Part shown: positions 52,985 through 62,042 of the stretch, piece after piece
Numbering within the stretch: the first letter of the stretch is position 1
Layout: each line of letters opens with the position of its first letter
Assembly: GCA_905209455.1 (NCBI GenBank)
Contig: CAJLTA010000009.1
Coordinates: 1-64,000 of the forward strand
Length of the DNA: 64,000 nt
Reading direction: 5' to 3'
DNA from: an uncultured Collinsella sp.
GTDB taxonomy: Bacteria > Actinomycetota > Coriobacteriia > Coriobacteriales > Coriobacteriaceae
Made by a program: the position numbers and the translations under genes
The notes under the pieces: generated by a model
Seen by the model: only the letters and a program-made list of their open reading frames with translations
The model's database searches: none
What the model was told of the DNA's origin: nothing

Positions 52985-54073
52985 GTGAGCGTTATGAAGT
53001 TTCTTAAAGACAGGCAGACGCGTCACGATTTTGTTACGTACGCCATGTGCCTTGTGGCGTTCGCCATCGTGTTCTTTATGCAGTCTAACCACATGATTCC
53101 GCGCATGATTGCCGGTCAGCTGGTTCCCATCACGGCCTATATCGTCATGGCCATCTCCCTTAACCTCGTCGTCGGCATCGCGGGCGACTTGTCGCTGGGC
53201 CACGCGGGCTTTATGAGCGTCGGCGCCTATACGGGCATCGTCACTGCCGTCGCGCTGGAGAGCGCCGTTCCCTCCGATCCTGTGCGCCTTATCATCAGCA
53301 TCGTGGTCGGTGCCATCGCCGCTGCCATCCTGGGCTTCTTGATCGGCATCCCGGTCCTTCGCCTGAGCGGCGATTACCTGGCTATCGTGACGCTGGCCTT
53401 TGGCGAGATCATCAAAGAGATCGTCACCTGCCTTATCGTGGGCGTCGATTCCCGCGGCCTGCATGTGATCTTTAACATCACGGGTAACTCCACGATCGAC
53501 GACCTGCACCTGCTCGAGGACGGCACCGCCATCATCAAGGGCGCGCAGGGCGCATCGGGCGTGTCGACCTATTCGACCTTCCTTGCCGGCGCAATCCTGG
53601 TTATGGTCGCGCTCGTGATTGTGCTCAACCTGGTTCGCAGCCGTACCGGCCGTGCCATTATGGCCGTGCGCGATAACAAGATTGCAGCCGAGTCCGTAGG
53701 CATCTCCGTCACCGAGTACCGCATGATCGCCTTCGTGGTTTCCGCTGCCCTCGCCGGTGCTGCCGGAGCCCTCTTCGGCGGTAACTTCTCGCAGCTCTCC
53801 GCCACCAAGTTCGACTTCAACACGTCCATTCTCATCCTGGTGTTCGTGGTCCTGGGCGGTCTGGGCAATATGCGCGGCTCCGTCATCGCGGCGGCGCTGC
53901 TCACGGTGCTTCCCGAGCTGCTTCGTCAGTTCTCGGACTACCGCATGCTCATCTACGCCATCGTGCTGATCCTGGTCATGATTTTTACCAACAACCCGCA
54001 GCTCAAGGCGTTCTTCGGTCGCGTCAAGGACCGCTTTGCTTCCAAGAAGGAGGTGGCAGCCGATGCCCAGTAA
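52985..54073 (+). CDS. livM: Branched-chain amino-acid permease LivM
   Basis: The second permease subunit has 362 residues and about ten spans. VVGIAGDLSLGHAGFMSVGAY near 65, LSGDYLAIVTLAFGEII near 130, and VVLGGLGNMRGSVIAA near 300 are standard LivM motifs. A GTG directly after the livH stop is taken as the start (GAGAAGG upstream); an ATG three codons on is possible. It overlaps livG by 11 bases. Confidence 0.92.
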   Translation: MSVMKFLKDRQTRHDFVTYAMCLVAFAIVFFMQSNHMIPRMIAGQLVPITAYIVMAISLNLVVGIAGDLSLGHAGFMSVGAYTGIVTAVALESAVPSDPVRLIISIVVGAIAAAILGFLIGIPVLRLSGDYLAIVTLAFGEIIKEIVTCLIVGVDSRGLHVIFNITGNSTIDDLHLLEDGTAIIKGAQGASGVSTYSTFLAGAILVMVALVIVLNLVRSRTGRAIMAVRDNKIAAESVGISVTEYRMIAFVVSAALAGAAGALFGGNFSQLSATKFDFNTSILILVFVVLGGLGNMRGSVIAAALLTVLPELLRQFSDYRMLIYAIVLILVMIFTNNPQLKAFFGRVKDRFASKKEVAADAQ

Positions 54074-54923
54074 ATTTGAGTTCAAGAAGGGCAAGATGGT
54101 CCCGTATCCTTCTGGCGCCATCGTTCCCGATCGTGACCTGGGCGAGCGCCCTGCACTCGAGTGCATCCACCTGGGCATTGAGTTCGGTGGCCTTAAGGCA
54201 GTCGACGACTTTAGCCTGACTATCGGCAAGACCGAGATCGCCGGTCTGATCGGTCCCAACGGCGCCGGCAAGACCACGGTCTTCAACCTGCTCACCAAGG
54301 TGTACCAGCCCACGCATGGCACCATCCTGCTCGACGGCGAGGACACTTCGGGCAAGTCGGTCTACCAGGTCAACCGCATGGGTATTGCCCGTACCTTCCA
54401 GAACATTCGCCTATTCAACACCATGACGGTGGAGGATAACGTCAAGGTCGGCCTGCATAACCAGGAGCGCTACTCCGGTTTTGAGGGCGTGCTGCGCCTG
54501 CCTACGTATTGGAAGCACGAGAAGGCCGCCCACGAGCGCGCCATGGAGCTGCTGTCCATTTTTGACATGGAGCACCTGGCAAATGAACAGGCCGGCTCGC
54601 TTCCTTACGGCGCCCAGCGTCGTCTGGAGATCGTCCGCGCGCTTGCAACCAACCCCAAGCTACTGCTGCTCGATGAGCCTGCCGCCGGCATGAACCCGTC
54701 CGAGACCGCGGAGCTCATGGAGAACATCGTCAAGATTCGCGACACCTTTGGCATTGCCATCATGCTTATCGAGCATGATATGTCGCTCGTTATGAACATC
54801 TGCGAGGGCATCTGCGTGCTTAACTTTGGCAAGGTTATCGCCAAGGGCACGGCAGAGGAAATCCAGAACAACGACGCCGTTATCGAGGCGTATCTGGGTA
54901 AGCAGGATAAGGGGGAGAACTAA
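54063..54923 (+). CDS. livG: Branched-chain amino-acid ABC transporter ATPase LivG
   Basis: The 286-residue ATPase has Walker A GPNGAGKTT near residue 71, Q-loop FQNIRLF, the signature YGAQRRLEIVRAL, and Walker B LLLLDEPAAGMNP. The LivG-specific C-terminal extension (EAYLGK) is present. GGAGG lies before ATG, which sits within the end of livM. It powers the LivHM channel together with LivF. Confidence 0.94.
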   Translation: MPSKFEFKKGKMVPYPSGAIVPDRDLGERPALECIHLGIEFGGLKAVDDFSLTIGKTEIAGLIGPNGAGKTTVFNLLTKVYQPTHGTILLDGEDTSGKSVYQVNRMGIARTFQNIRLFNTMTVEDNVKVGLHNQERYSGFEGVLRLPTYWKHEKAAHERAMELLSIFDMEHLANEQAGSLPYGAQRRLEIVRALATNPKLLLLDEPAAGMNPSETAELMENIVKIRDTFGIAIMLIEHDMSLVMNICEGICVLNFGKVIAKGTAEEIQNNDAVIEAYLGKQDKGEN

Positions 54924-55637
54924 ATGGCAGAGCCGATGCTTTCCGTCTACATCATCAACGTCTGGTACGGCGCCATCCACGCCATCAAGGACATCTCCTT
55001 TAACGTTAACGAGGGCGAGATCGTGGCCTTGATTGGTGCCAACGGTGCCGGCAAGTCCACAACGCTCAAGACCATCTCGGGCCTGCTGCGCTCCAAGACC
55101 GGCTCCATCAAGTTTATGGGCGAGGACATTACCCATACGCCCGCCGACAAGCTGGTTGGTAAGGGCCTGGCTCAGGTTCCCGAGGGTCGTCGCGCCTTTT
55201 TGCAGATGACGGTTGAGGAGAACCTGGAGATGGGCGCCTACACGCAGCCCAAGTCCACGGTGGCTCCGGGCCTCGAGCGCGTCTACGAGCAGTTCCCGCG
55301 CCTGAAGGAACGCCGTCGCCAGGTCGCCGGCACCCTTTCGGGCGGTGAGCAGCAGATGCTTGTTATGGGGCGCGCTCTTATGAGTAACCCCAGACTGCTT
55401 ATGCTCGACGAGCCTTCCATGGGTCTGGCGCCGATTCTGATTGAGCAGATCTTCCAGATTGTCGAGGACCTGCACAAGGCCGGCACCACGGTGCTTCTGG
55501 TCGAGCAAAACGCACAGATGGCTCTTTCCATCGCCACGCGCGGCTACGTGCTCGAGACCGGCAAGATCACCATGACCGGCACGGGCCAAGAACTCCTGCA
55601 CGACGATAACGTGCGTAAGGCCTACCTGGGTGGTTAG
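54924..55637 (+). CDS. livF: Branched-chain amino-acid ABC transporter ATPase LivF
   Basis: The 237-residue second ATPase has Walker A GANGAGKSTT, the signature LSGGEQQMLVMGRAL and Walker B LLMLDEPSMGLAP. The end VRKAYLGG is typical of LivF. ATG is adjacent to the livG stop. The operon ends in hairpins, with a terminator about 75 bases past its stop. Confidence 0.94.
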   Translation: MAEPMLSVYIINVWYGAIHAIKDISFNVNEGEIVALIGANGAGKSTTLKTISGLLRSKTGSIKFMGEDITHTPADKLVGKGLAQVPEGRRAFLQMTVEENLEMGAYTQPKSTVAPGLERVYEQFPRLKERRRQVAGTLSGGEQQMLVMGRALMSNPRLLMLDEPSMGLAPILIEQIFQIVEDLHKAGTTVLLVEQNAQMALSIATRGYVLETGKITMTGTGQELLHDDNVRKAYLGG

Positions 55638-55712
55638 GCGGTTCCGCCGTTCTACCGAACGGCGGACCAGTCGACGCTGCGCGGGCACCAGGGCGACAAC
55701 TTGTCATTCAAA

Positions 55713-55752
55713 GAGGACGGCATGACCAGAAGGTCTATGCCGCCCTCTTTTC
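55713..55752 (+). terminator. Terminator of the liv operon
   Basis: GAGGACGGCATGACC pairs, with small mismatches, with GGTCTATGCCGCCCTC and is followed by TTTTC. A second perfect hairpin (CCGCCGTTC-tacc-GAACGGCGG) lies at 55644-55665 without a T-run. Confidence 0.65.
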
Positions 55753-55830
55753 ATGCCAATTTGTTCGCCCTGGCGCCCGCTCGCTGTCGGTCCCCTGCCT
55801 GCGGCGTTACTTTGGTCTGCCCCCCTTTAT

Positions 55831-55895
55831 GTTGCGGTGGAATAGGGACTAAATGGGAGTCTCAGAGGCCAAAACAGTCCCTATTCCACCGCAAC
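55831..55895. repeat. Long hairpin with perfect 20-bp arms (TAGGGACT type)
   Basis: GTTGCGGTGGAATAGGGACT (55831-55850) and its exact reverse complement (55876-55895) surround a 25-base loop. It lies about 80 bp past the liv terminator and 60 bp before cutC. Rare exact arms of this length suggest a mobile or selected element. Confidence 0.8.
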
Positions 55896-55955
55896 TTCAT
55901 GGGGATGTGTGACAATGCCCGTCGGAAAACGTCTGTTGTCTTTGGGGGTCCATCT

Positions 55956-56633
55956 ATGCTGTACGAGTTTTGTGCCGAGAACTTTGAGCGAGTGCCAGCG
56001 GCCATCGAGGCCGGTGCGAGGCGCATTGAGCTGTGTGACAACCTCGCCGTCGGTGGCACCACGCCTTCGGCCGGCGTTATCAGCGCTACAACCAACTATG
56101 CCCACGAACAAGATGCACGGGTGATGTGCATGATCCGTCCGCGTGGCGGCGACTTTCACTACAACCAGGATGAGCTGCGCATGATGGAGATGGACTTGGG
56201 CCTTGCCGTGAGTGCGGGCGTTGACGGCTTGGTCTTTGGCTGCTGCAAACCCTGCGCTGGCGGATGGGCGCTCGACGAGCTTACGCTTGGCGCCCTCGTG
56301 ATGGCTGCGGGCTGCGCGACCGAGGAATGTAAGCGTGAGCCCATCGACATCACCTTCCACATGGCATTTGACCAGCTCTCGCCCGAGGCTCAGCTCGATG
56401 CGATTGATACACTTGCCGACTGCGGCGTTACGCGCATCCTCACGCATGGCGGCGCTGCCGGTACGTCGATCGAGGATAATTTCGATCACCTGACTCGTTT
56501 AATCGAGTATGCGGGCGATCGTTTGACCATCCTTCCCGGCGGCGGCATCACTACGGCAAATCGCGACGCGGTCGCGGCGGCGCTAGGCGTCTCCGAGCTC
56601 CATGGCACCAAGATCGTGCCGCTAGAGGTATAA
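55956..56633 (+). CDS. cutC: CutC-family protein
   Basis: The 225-residue TIM-barrel protein shows the CutC pattern: LYEFCAENFERVPAAIEAGARRIELCDNLAVGG at the N-terminus, VMCMIRPRGGDFHY near 55, GVDGLVFGCC near 90, ITFHMAFDQ near 130, and ILTHGGAAG near 160. The name derives from copper tolerance in E. coli, but the biochemical role is uncertain. ATG at 55956 follows GGGGG. Three bases after its stop the next gene begins. Confidence 0.9.
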   Translation: MLYEFCAENFERVPAAIEAGARRIELCDNLAVGGTTPSAGVISATTNYAHEQDARVMCMIRPRGGDFHYNQDELRMMEMDLGLAVSAGVDGLVFGCCKPCAGGWALDELTLGALVMAAGCATEECKREPIDITFHMAFDQLSPEAQLDAIDTLADCGVTRILTHGGAAGTSIEDNFDHLTRLIEYAGDRLTILPGGGITTANRDAVAAALGVSELHGTKIVPLEV

Positions 56634-56636
56634 CCC

Positions 56637-57437
56637 GTGGCGCTGGTATTTGACGTTCAGCAGGCGAGCGGTAAGCCCGACGATAATCGTCGCCCTGGCA
56701 CCGCGTGCCCCTTTTGCGACACGGAGGGGCTTGCCAACATCATCCAGCGCGATGGTGACTGCATCTGGCTCGAGAATAAGTTCAAGACATTGCGGGCCAC
56801 ACGTCAGACCGTATTGATCGAGTCTGCCAATCACGACGCCGACCTGGTGACCTATGAACCGGATGAGCTGCATCATGTGATGCGGTTTGCCCTGGGCTGT
56901 TGGCAGCAGATGATCGATTCCCAACAGTACTGCAGTGTGCTCATGTACAAGAACAAAGGCCCGCTTTCGGGCGGCAGCCTCGTCCATCCGCACATGCAGA
57001 TTGTGGGTTTGGAGCAGGAAGACGGCTATGCTTCGCTGACTTCTGCCAATTTCGAAGGCATCAATGTCTGGCGACAGGGGAGAATCGCGGTCAACATCTC
57101 AACCGAACCGATCATGGGGTTCTTTGAGATCAACGTTTCAGCCCCGCAGGGAATCGCCGCCAGCGATGACACGAGAGACCAAGCCGAGGCGGATCTCTTC
57201 GCCGACGCAATCCAGGTAGCTCTGCGCTATATCTTGCACGAGCACCATGGCGGTCGTGCAGAGTCGTACAACCTGTTCTTCTATCACATGAGCGGCCGGA
57301 CCATTGCCAAGGCGCTTCCACGTTGGGTGGTTTCACCCTACTTTGTCGGGTATCGGCTGGCTCAGGTCAATGCTGAGACCACGCTCGATGTCGATGCGGA
57401 GCGACTCCGCGCACATCTGGAGGCGCTCACATCGTAA
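56637..57437 (+). CDS. HIT/GalT-like DUF4931 protein
   Basis: The 266-residue protein has CPFCDTEG near residue 24 (a zinc CxxC), an acidic substrate loop, and SLVHPHMQIVG near 115. The His-Pro-His of that last motif matches the galactose-1-phosphate uridylyltransferase/HIT superfamily. The DUF4931 family has no known substrate; nucleotide-monophosphate transfer or hydrolysis is likely. It begins with GTG and has AGAGG at the end of cutC as its ribosome binding site, so both are one operon. Confidence 0.78.
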   Translation: MALVFDVQQASGKPDDNRRPGTACPFCDTEGLANIIQRDGDCIWLENKFKTLRATRQTVLIESANHDADLVTYEPDELHHVMRFALGCWQQMIDSQQYCSVLMYKNKGPLSGGSLVHPHMQIVGLEQEDGYASLTSANFEGINVWRQGRIAVNISTEPIMGFFEINVSAPQGIAASDDTRDQAEADLFADAIQVALRYILHEHHGGRAESYNLFFYHMSGRTIAKALPRWVVSPYFVGYRLAQVNAETTLDVDAERLRAHLEALTS

Positions 57438-57464
57438 AGTGAGCGCCCGCACACTGCGGACGGT

Positions 57465-58463
57465 TTAGCGCGCCATTGCATCGCGGCCGGCCTCGACCCG
57501 CTTGCGCTGGGCGGCGCGCTCCTCGCCGGTCAGACGTTCAAAGAGATGTCCGATAAGCGAGGCGAGCACCTGCTGAAACAACGTTCCACACATGACGGGA
57601 AACACAACTTCGCCCGGAAAGTATTGCGTGGCGATGACGGCGCCCGAAGAGATATTGCGCATGCCGCAGGTAAAGCACATGGTGGTCGTCTCGCTATACG
57701 GCAGGTGCAACGCGCGGGCGACCAGAATGCCCACGACAAAACCGCTGATGGCGAACGCCAGAATAAAGAGGGCGACTTCCAGGCGCACCGCGTTCATGTG
57801 TAGCACGTACTCGCTCATGGCGGTGGAGTTGGAGGCAATAACGCCCATCATCATGAACTTGCAGGCGGGCGAGAGCGCGGGGGAGAGTTTCTCGTGTCCC
57901 CAGCCGTGCGTGAGCTCGTTGATCACGATGCCGAGCACGGCGGGGATGGCAATCATAAAGGCCATGTTCTGCATCATGCTCGGAACATCGATTGCGACGG
58001 TGGCGCCCAACAGGAGCTTGAGCGTGAGCGGAATCGTTACGGGCGATATAACCGAGGACGTCAGGATGATGGTGAGCGCGAGCGGGCCGTTGCCGCCGAA
58101 CATGCTGATCCACATAAAAGCGGTGACTGCCACGGGCACACTGTATTCGAGCACGATGCCGCAGACAAGGTTGGGGTTGGAACCAAAGAACAACGATCCC
58201 ATGGCATAGGCCGCGATGGGAATAAGCGCCGCCGAGACCAACAATGCCACAATCAGGTGCAGCGGACGGTGGAACACCTCGGCTACCTGGTGAAAGGTGT
58301 TGCTAAGCGCACCTTGGAACGTCATAAAGGCAAACAAGGTGGGAACGATGGGCTTGAGAACGCCGATCTGTTGAGGAAAGAGCACGCCGAGCGCCACGCA
58401 AATCGGAACGATGATTTGCATGTGCCCCGCGAGAAACTTGCCCAGTCCAACCCATTGCTTCAT
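57465..58463 (-). CDS. Bile acid:sodium symporter (BASS) family transporter
   Basis: The 332-residue protein has about ten spans with the BASS pattern: PTLFAFMTFQGALSN near residue 40, VCGIVLEYSVPVAVTAFMW near 100, and CFTCGMRNISSGAVIA near 265. Bacterial members move bile acids, pantothenate, sulfonates or other organic anions with sodium. Given the probable gut habitat, bile acids are plausible but unproven. It is convergent with the GalT-like gene, 28 bp apart. Confidence 0.85.
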   Translation of the reverse strand: MKQWVGLGKFLAGHMQIIVPICVALGVLFPQQIGVLKPIVPTLFAFMTFQGALSNTFHQVAEVFHRPLHLIVALLVSAALIPIAAYAMGSLFFGSNPNLVCGIVLEYSVPVAVTAFMWISMFGGNGPLALTIILTSSVISPVTIPLTLKLLLGATVAIDVPSMMQNMAFMIAIPAVLGIVINELTHGWGHEKLSPALSPACKFMMMGVIASNSTAMSEYVLHMNAVRLEVALFILAFAISGFVVGILVARALHLPYSETTTMCFTCGMRNISSGAVIATQYFPGEVVFPVMCGTLFQQVLASLIGHLFERLTGEERAAQRKRVEAGRDAMAR

Positions 58464-58625
58464 ATGCTCTTGTGACTCCCTTTGCTCGTGAATCCGTTTT
58501 GACTGGATATGCTAGACGCTCACATGTGTCCGTGCGTCAGAAACGCTCGATTATTTCGAGGGTATTACCGGCATCGTTTACCGAAACCGCGGCGTGCTGC
58601 GGCGATTTGCGTCCGCGCCGCACGG

Positions 58626-58631
58626 TATAAT
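58626..58631 (+). promoter_or_regulatory. Consensus -10 box before recJ
   Basis: TATAAT lies 57 bases before a small leader frame and about 110 before recJ. No convincing -35 is seen, so it may be an activator-dependent or extended promoter. Confidence 0.4.
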
Positions 58632-58687
58632 AAATCCGTTCAACAGATCTGCCTGCCGAAGCGGGCATACACAGAGGACTCATCGCT

Positions 58688-58753
58688 ATGAACCGTGAGA
58701 GGTATCGCGGCGACCTGCCCCTATCGGGGGTGGGTGCCTATGTCATCGCTTAA
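58688..58753 (+). CDS. 21-codon leader frame overlapping the recJ start
   Basis: ATG at 58688 has GAGGA nine bases upstream and reads MNRERYRGDLPLSGVGAYVI plus Ala before TAA. It ends 13 bases past the recJ ATG, in a different frame. Such overlap couples translation or limits initiation. It could also be fortuitous. Confidence 0.4.
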   Translation: MNRERYRGDLPLSGVGAYVIA

Positions 58754-61700
58754 GACGACGCATCGCTGGGCGGTCGCTCAGCAAAACCCCGAGCTCGAAA
58801 AGGAGCTTTCGGCTGGCCTGGGCATACCCGGGCTGGTGGCGCGCATTATGGTTGCGCACGGCATTACATCCATCGAGGAAGGCCAGCTGTTTTTGACGCC
58901 TTCGCTCGATCGCGACTGGGCGGACCCACTCGTTATTCCGGGCATGGTGGTCGTCGCCGACCGCGTTGAGCGTGCTATTCGCAGCCACGAGCGTATCGCC
59001 GTCTTTGGCGATTTTGACGTCGACGGCATTACGTCGACTTGTCTGTTGACCGAGGCGCTACGTTCGTTTGGCGCCAACGTCACGCCGTTTATTCCGCACC
59101 GCTTTGACGAGGGCTACGGCCTGTCGCGTGCGGCGCTCGACCGCGTCAACGAGCTCGCTCAACCCAACCTGATTGTGACCGTCGATAACGGTATTGCTGC
59201 CAAGGAAGAGGTCTCCTATCTGGAGAGTCTGGGGATCGATTTGGTGGTCACGGACCATCACGAGCCGTCCGACCAGGTGCCGCAGGGCGTGCCCCTGACC
59301 GATCCCAAGCTCGAGGACGAGGGCCCCTCGCGCGAGCTTGCCGGTGCCGGTGTGGCGCTTAAGCTGGTGCAGGTCCTGGGCGAGCGTTTGGGCAAGCCGT
59401 CGTATTGGCGTTCGCTGATAGAGGTCGCGGCGCTGGGCACCGTGTCCGACATGATGCCGCTCACGCCCGAGAATCGCGCACTGGTCGCCGAGGGCATCCA
59501 GCAGATGCGCGTGACGGCCCGCCCCGGTTATATCGCGCTTGCCGCACTTGCCAAGGCCGACCTTTCTACCATTACGGCCGACGGCCTGTCGTTTTCGCTC
59601 ATCCCTCGTCTGAATGCTGCCGGCCGCATGGCTGATCCCAAGCTGGCGCTCGATCTGCTGCTTGCCCGCGACCCCATCGAAGCGAGCGCGCTTGCCGCCG
59701 AGCTCGAGGAAATCAACCGCCAGCGCCGTGAGATCGAGGCGGAGCTCACGCGCGATGCCATGGCAAAGGTCGAGGAGACCTATGACGGCGGACGCGCGAT
59801 CGTCGTGGGCGGCGAAGGCTGGCACGAGGGCGTCAAGGGCATCGTGGCAAGCCGTCTGACCAACCGCTACCACGTGCCGGCGCTGCTGTTCTCGATCGAG
59901 GACGGTATCGCGCGCGGCTCTGGTCGCTCGGTGGGCAAAGTTAACCTGTTTGACGCCATCGAGCGCTGTTCCGACCTGATGATTCGTCGCGGCGGACATG
60001 CCGGTGCGGTGGGTGTGACTATCGAGGCATCCAAGCTCGACGAGTTCCGCCGTCGCCTTTCGGCCGTGCTATCGGAGCTTCCCGCCGAGGACTTTGAGGA
60101 CACTGACGAGGTTGCCGCCACCGTTGACCTCTCCGAGCTAAATATCGAGACCATCGAGCAGATTTCCCGCCTTGAGCCGTTTGGCCAGGGTAATAAGGTG
60201 CCGCTGCTGGCTGCCGAGGGCGTGACGATGTGTGATCGCGCCGTGGTGGGTAAGACCGGCGAGCACATGCGCTTCGTGGCGACGGATGGCGCCGCGAGTG
60301 TGCCGGCCATCATGTTTCGTGTACCGCAAATCGATAAGCTCATCAACTGCGATAGCGCTGTCGATTTGGTGTTCGAGGCCGTTGCCGAGCATTGGCAGGG
60401 TCGTGTGAAGCCCAAGCTCATGATCAAGGATGTTCTGGTCCGCGATACCACGCTGCCCAGCATCGACGATCCGGCATGCGAGCTTCGTCGTGGCGTGCAG
60501 CCGGCGGATTCCGGCCTGCGCCTGGAGTCGCGTAAGCGCGAGACGCTCGCCCAGCTTTCCTATACCGAGCTCACGCGCTCGCTTATCCATAGCTTTATCG
60601 GCTCGAACCAGCCGCACCGCGCGCAGGTCGAGGCGCTCGATGCCCTGGCCGATCACCAAAGTGTTCTGGCCGTTATGGGAACGGGGCGCGGCAAGTCGCT
60701 CATCTTTCATGTGCATGCCGCGCGCGAGGCGGTTCTTCGCGGGCGTGCGAGCATCTTTGTCTATCCGCTGCGCGCGCTCGTTGCCGACCAGGCCTATCAC
60801 CTCTCGTCGACGATGGCATCGCTTGGCATTGGCGTTGGCGTGCTGACCGGCGAGACCGTGGAGGCCGCACGCGATGACGTGTTCGCCGGCCTAGCTTCGG
60901 GCCGCACCGGTATCGTGCTCACGACGCCCGAGTTCCTATCTATCCACCGTGACCGCTTCGCGCGTTCGGGCCGCATCGGCTTTGTCGTTATCGATGAGGC
61001 GCACCACGCCGGTCTTGCCAAGGGCGGCGACCGCAGCGCCTATCTCGACATGCCCGATATCCTCAAAGCCCTGGGCGACCCGGTCGTTATGGCTGCGACG
61101 GCCACCGCGACGGCTCCGGTTGTGGCCGAGCTTGCTCGCATGCTGCCGATCACTCGCACGGTGGTCGACGAGACGGTGCGCGAGAACCTGCAGCTCGAGG
61201 ACGACCGCGATCTTGCAAGTCGCGAGAACCGTTTGGTGTCGATTGTGGCGACGGGGGAAAAGACCGTCATCTACGTCAATTCGCGCGACCAGTCCGTGGC
61301 GCTCGCCAAGACGTTGCGCAAGCGTGTGCCCGATTGCGCAACCCATATCGCGTTCTATAACGCGGGGCTTGCGCGTTCCGATCGCCGTCGCGTGGAGGAA
61401 GCATTCCGAGACGGCAGCCTCAGCTGCATCGTCTCGACATCTGCCTTTGGCGAGGGCGTCAACCTGCCCGATATCCGCCATGTCGTGCTCTATCACATGC
61501 CGTTTGGCGGCATTGAGTTTAACCAGATGAGCGGCCGCGCCGGTCGCGATGGCCAGCCCGCCGTGATCCATCTGCTCTATTCGTCGCGCGACGCCCGCAT
61601 TAACGAGCGCCTACTCGACTGCTATGCGCCCGAGCGCGACGAGCTCGTCACGCTCTATCGAGCGCTGCAGACCATGTGGCGCTCCAACCGTGGCAAGACG

Positions 61701-62027
61701 GGGGACGATTCATTCTGCGCAAGTGATATCGACATCGCGCAGATGTGCCTTGCCATCGATGCCCGCACGCCGGTCGACGAGCGCTCGGTGGAAAGCGGCC
61801 TGGGAATCTTCGAAGAGCTTGGTTTCTGTCGCGTTTCGGGGTTTGACGACACTCGTCGTATCGCGATGGCCGAAAACCCCGGCCGCGTGCAATTGAGCAG
61901 GTCAATTCGCTATTTGGAGGGCTTGCGCTCGCGCATGGAGTTCTCGGCTTTCCGGAGCTGGGCGCTCGATTCGTGCGCTTCTGATATGCTAGCCAAAGTT
62001 AACCGCCCGATCGTACCGCGGGCCTAG
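58740..62027 (+). CDS. recJ: RecJ exonuclease fused to a RecQ-like DEAD/DEAH helicase
   Basis: The 1,095-residue protein joins two enzymes. Residues 1-560 are RecJ, the single-strand 5'-3' exonuclease: FGDFDVDGITS at 89-99, VTDHH at 170-174, a DHHA1 part with GSGRSVGKVN and RRGGHAGAVG, then an OB-like region. Residues 620-1,000 form an SF2 helicase: Walker A MGTGRGKS near 645, DEAH at 751-754, ATATATAP, and QMSGRAGRDGQ near 925. A winged-helix-like C-terminus follows. Ordinary RecJ is about 570 residues, so the helicase half is an addition. ATG at 58740 follows GGGTGGG. relA follows 15 bp on. Confidence 0.85.
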   Translation: MSSLKTTHRWAVAQQNPELEKELSAGLGIPGLVARIMVAHGITSIEEGQLFLTPSLDRDWADPLVIPGMVVVADRVERAIRSHERIAVFGDFDVDGITSTCLLTEALRSFGANVTPFIPHRFDEGYGLSRAALDRVNELAQPNLIVTVDNGIAAKEEVSYLESLGIDLVVTDHHEPSDQVPQGVPLTDPKLEDEGPSRELAGAGVALKLVQVLGERLGKPSYWRSLIEVAALGTVSDMMPLTPENRALVAEGIQQMRVTARPGYIALAALAKADLSTITADGLSFSLIPRLNAAGRMADPKLALDLLLARDPIEASALAAELEEINRQRREIEAELTRDAMAKVEETYDGGRAIVVGGEGWHEGVKGIVASRLTNRYHVPALLFSIEDGIARGSGRSVGKVNLFDAIERCSDLMIRRGGHAGAVGVTIEASKLDEFRRRLSAVLSELPAEDFEDTDEVAATVDLSELNIETIEQISRLEPFGQGNKVPLLAAEGVTMCDRAVVGKTGEHMRFVATDGAASVPAIMFRVPQIDKLINCDSAVDLVFEAVAEHWQGRVKPKLMIKDVLVRDTTLPSIDDPACELRRGVQPADSGLRLESRKRETLAQLSYTELTRSLIHSFIGSNQPHRAQVEALDALADHQSVLAVMGTGRGKSLIFHVHAAREAVLRGRASIFVYPLRALVADQAYHLSSTMASLGIGVGVLTGETVEAARDDVFAGLASGRTGIVLTTPEFLSIHRDRFARSGRIGFVVIDEAHHAGLAKGGDRSAYLDMPDILKALGDPVVMAATATATAPVVAELARMLPITRTVVDETVRENLQLEDDRDLASRENRLVSIVATGEKTVIYVNSRDQSVALAKTLRKRVPDCATHIAFYNAGLARSDRRRVEEAFRDGSLSCIVSTSAFGEGVNLPDIRHVVLYHMPFGGIEFNQMSGRAGRDGQPAVIHLLYSSRDARINERLLDCYAPERDELVTLYRALQTMWRSNRGKTGDDSFCASDIDIAQMCLAIDARTPVDERSVESGLGIFEELGFCRVSGFDDTRRIAMAENPGRVQLSRSIRYLEGLRSRMEFSAFRSWALDSCASDMLAKVNRPIVPRA

Positions 62028-62042
62028 GGGAAGGGGACCTCG

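Noticed and set aside
52079..54355. Long open frame antisense to livHMG
   Set aside because: The sense strand encodes three overlapping, well-recognised transporter genes. The antisense product is a histidine/aspartate/arginine-rich artefact.
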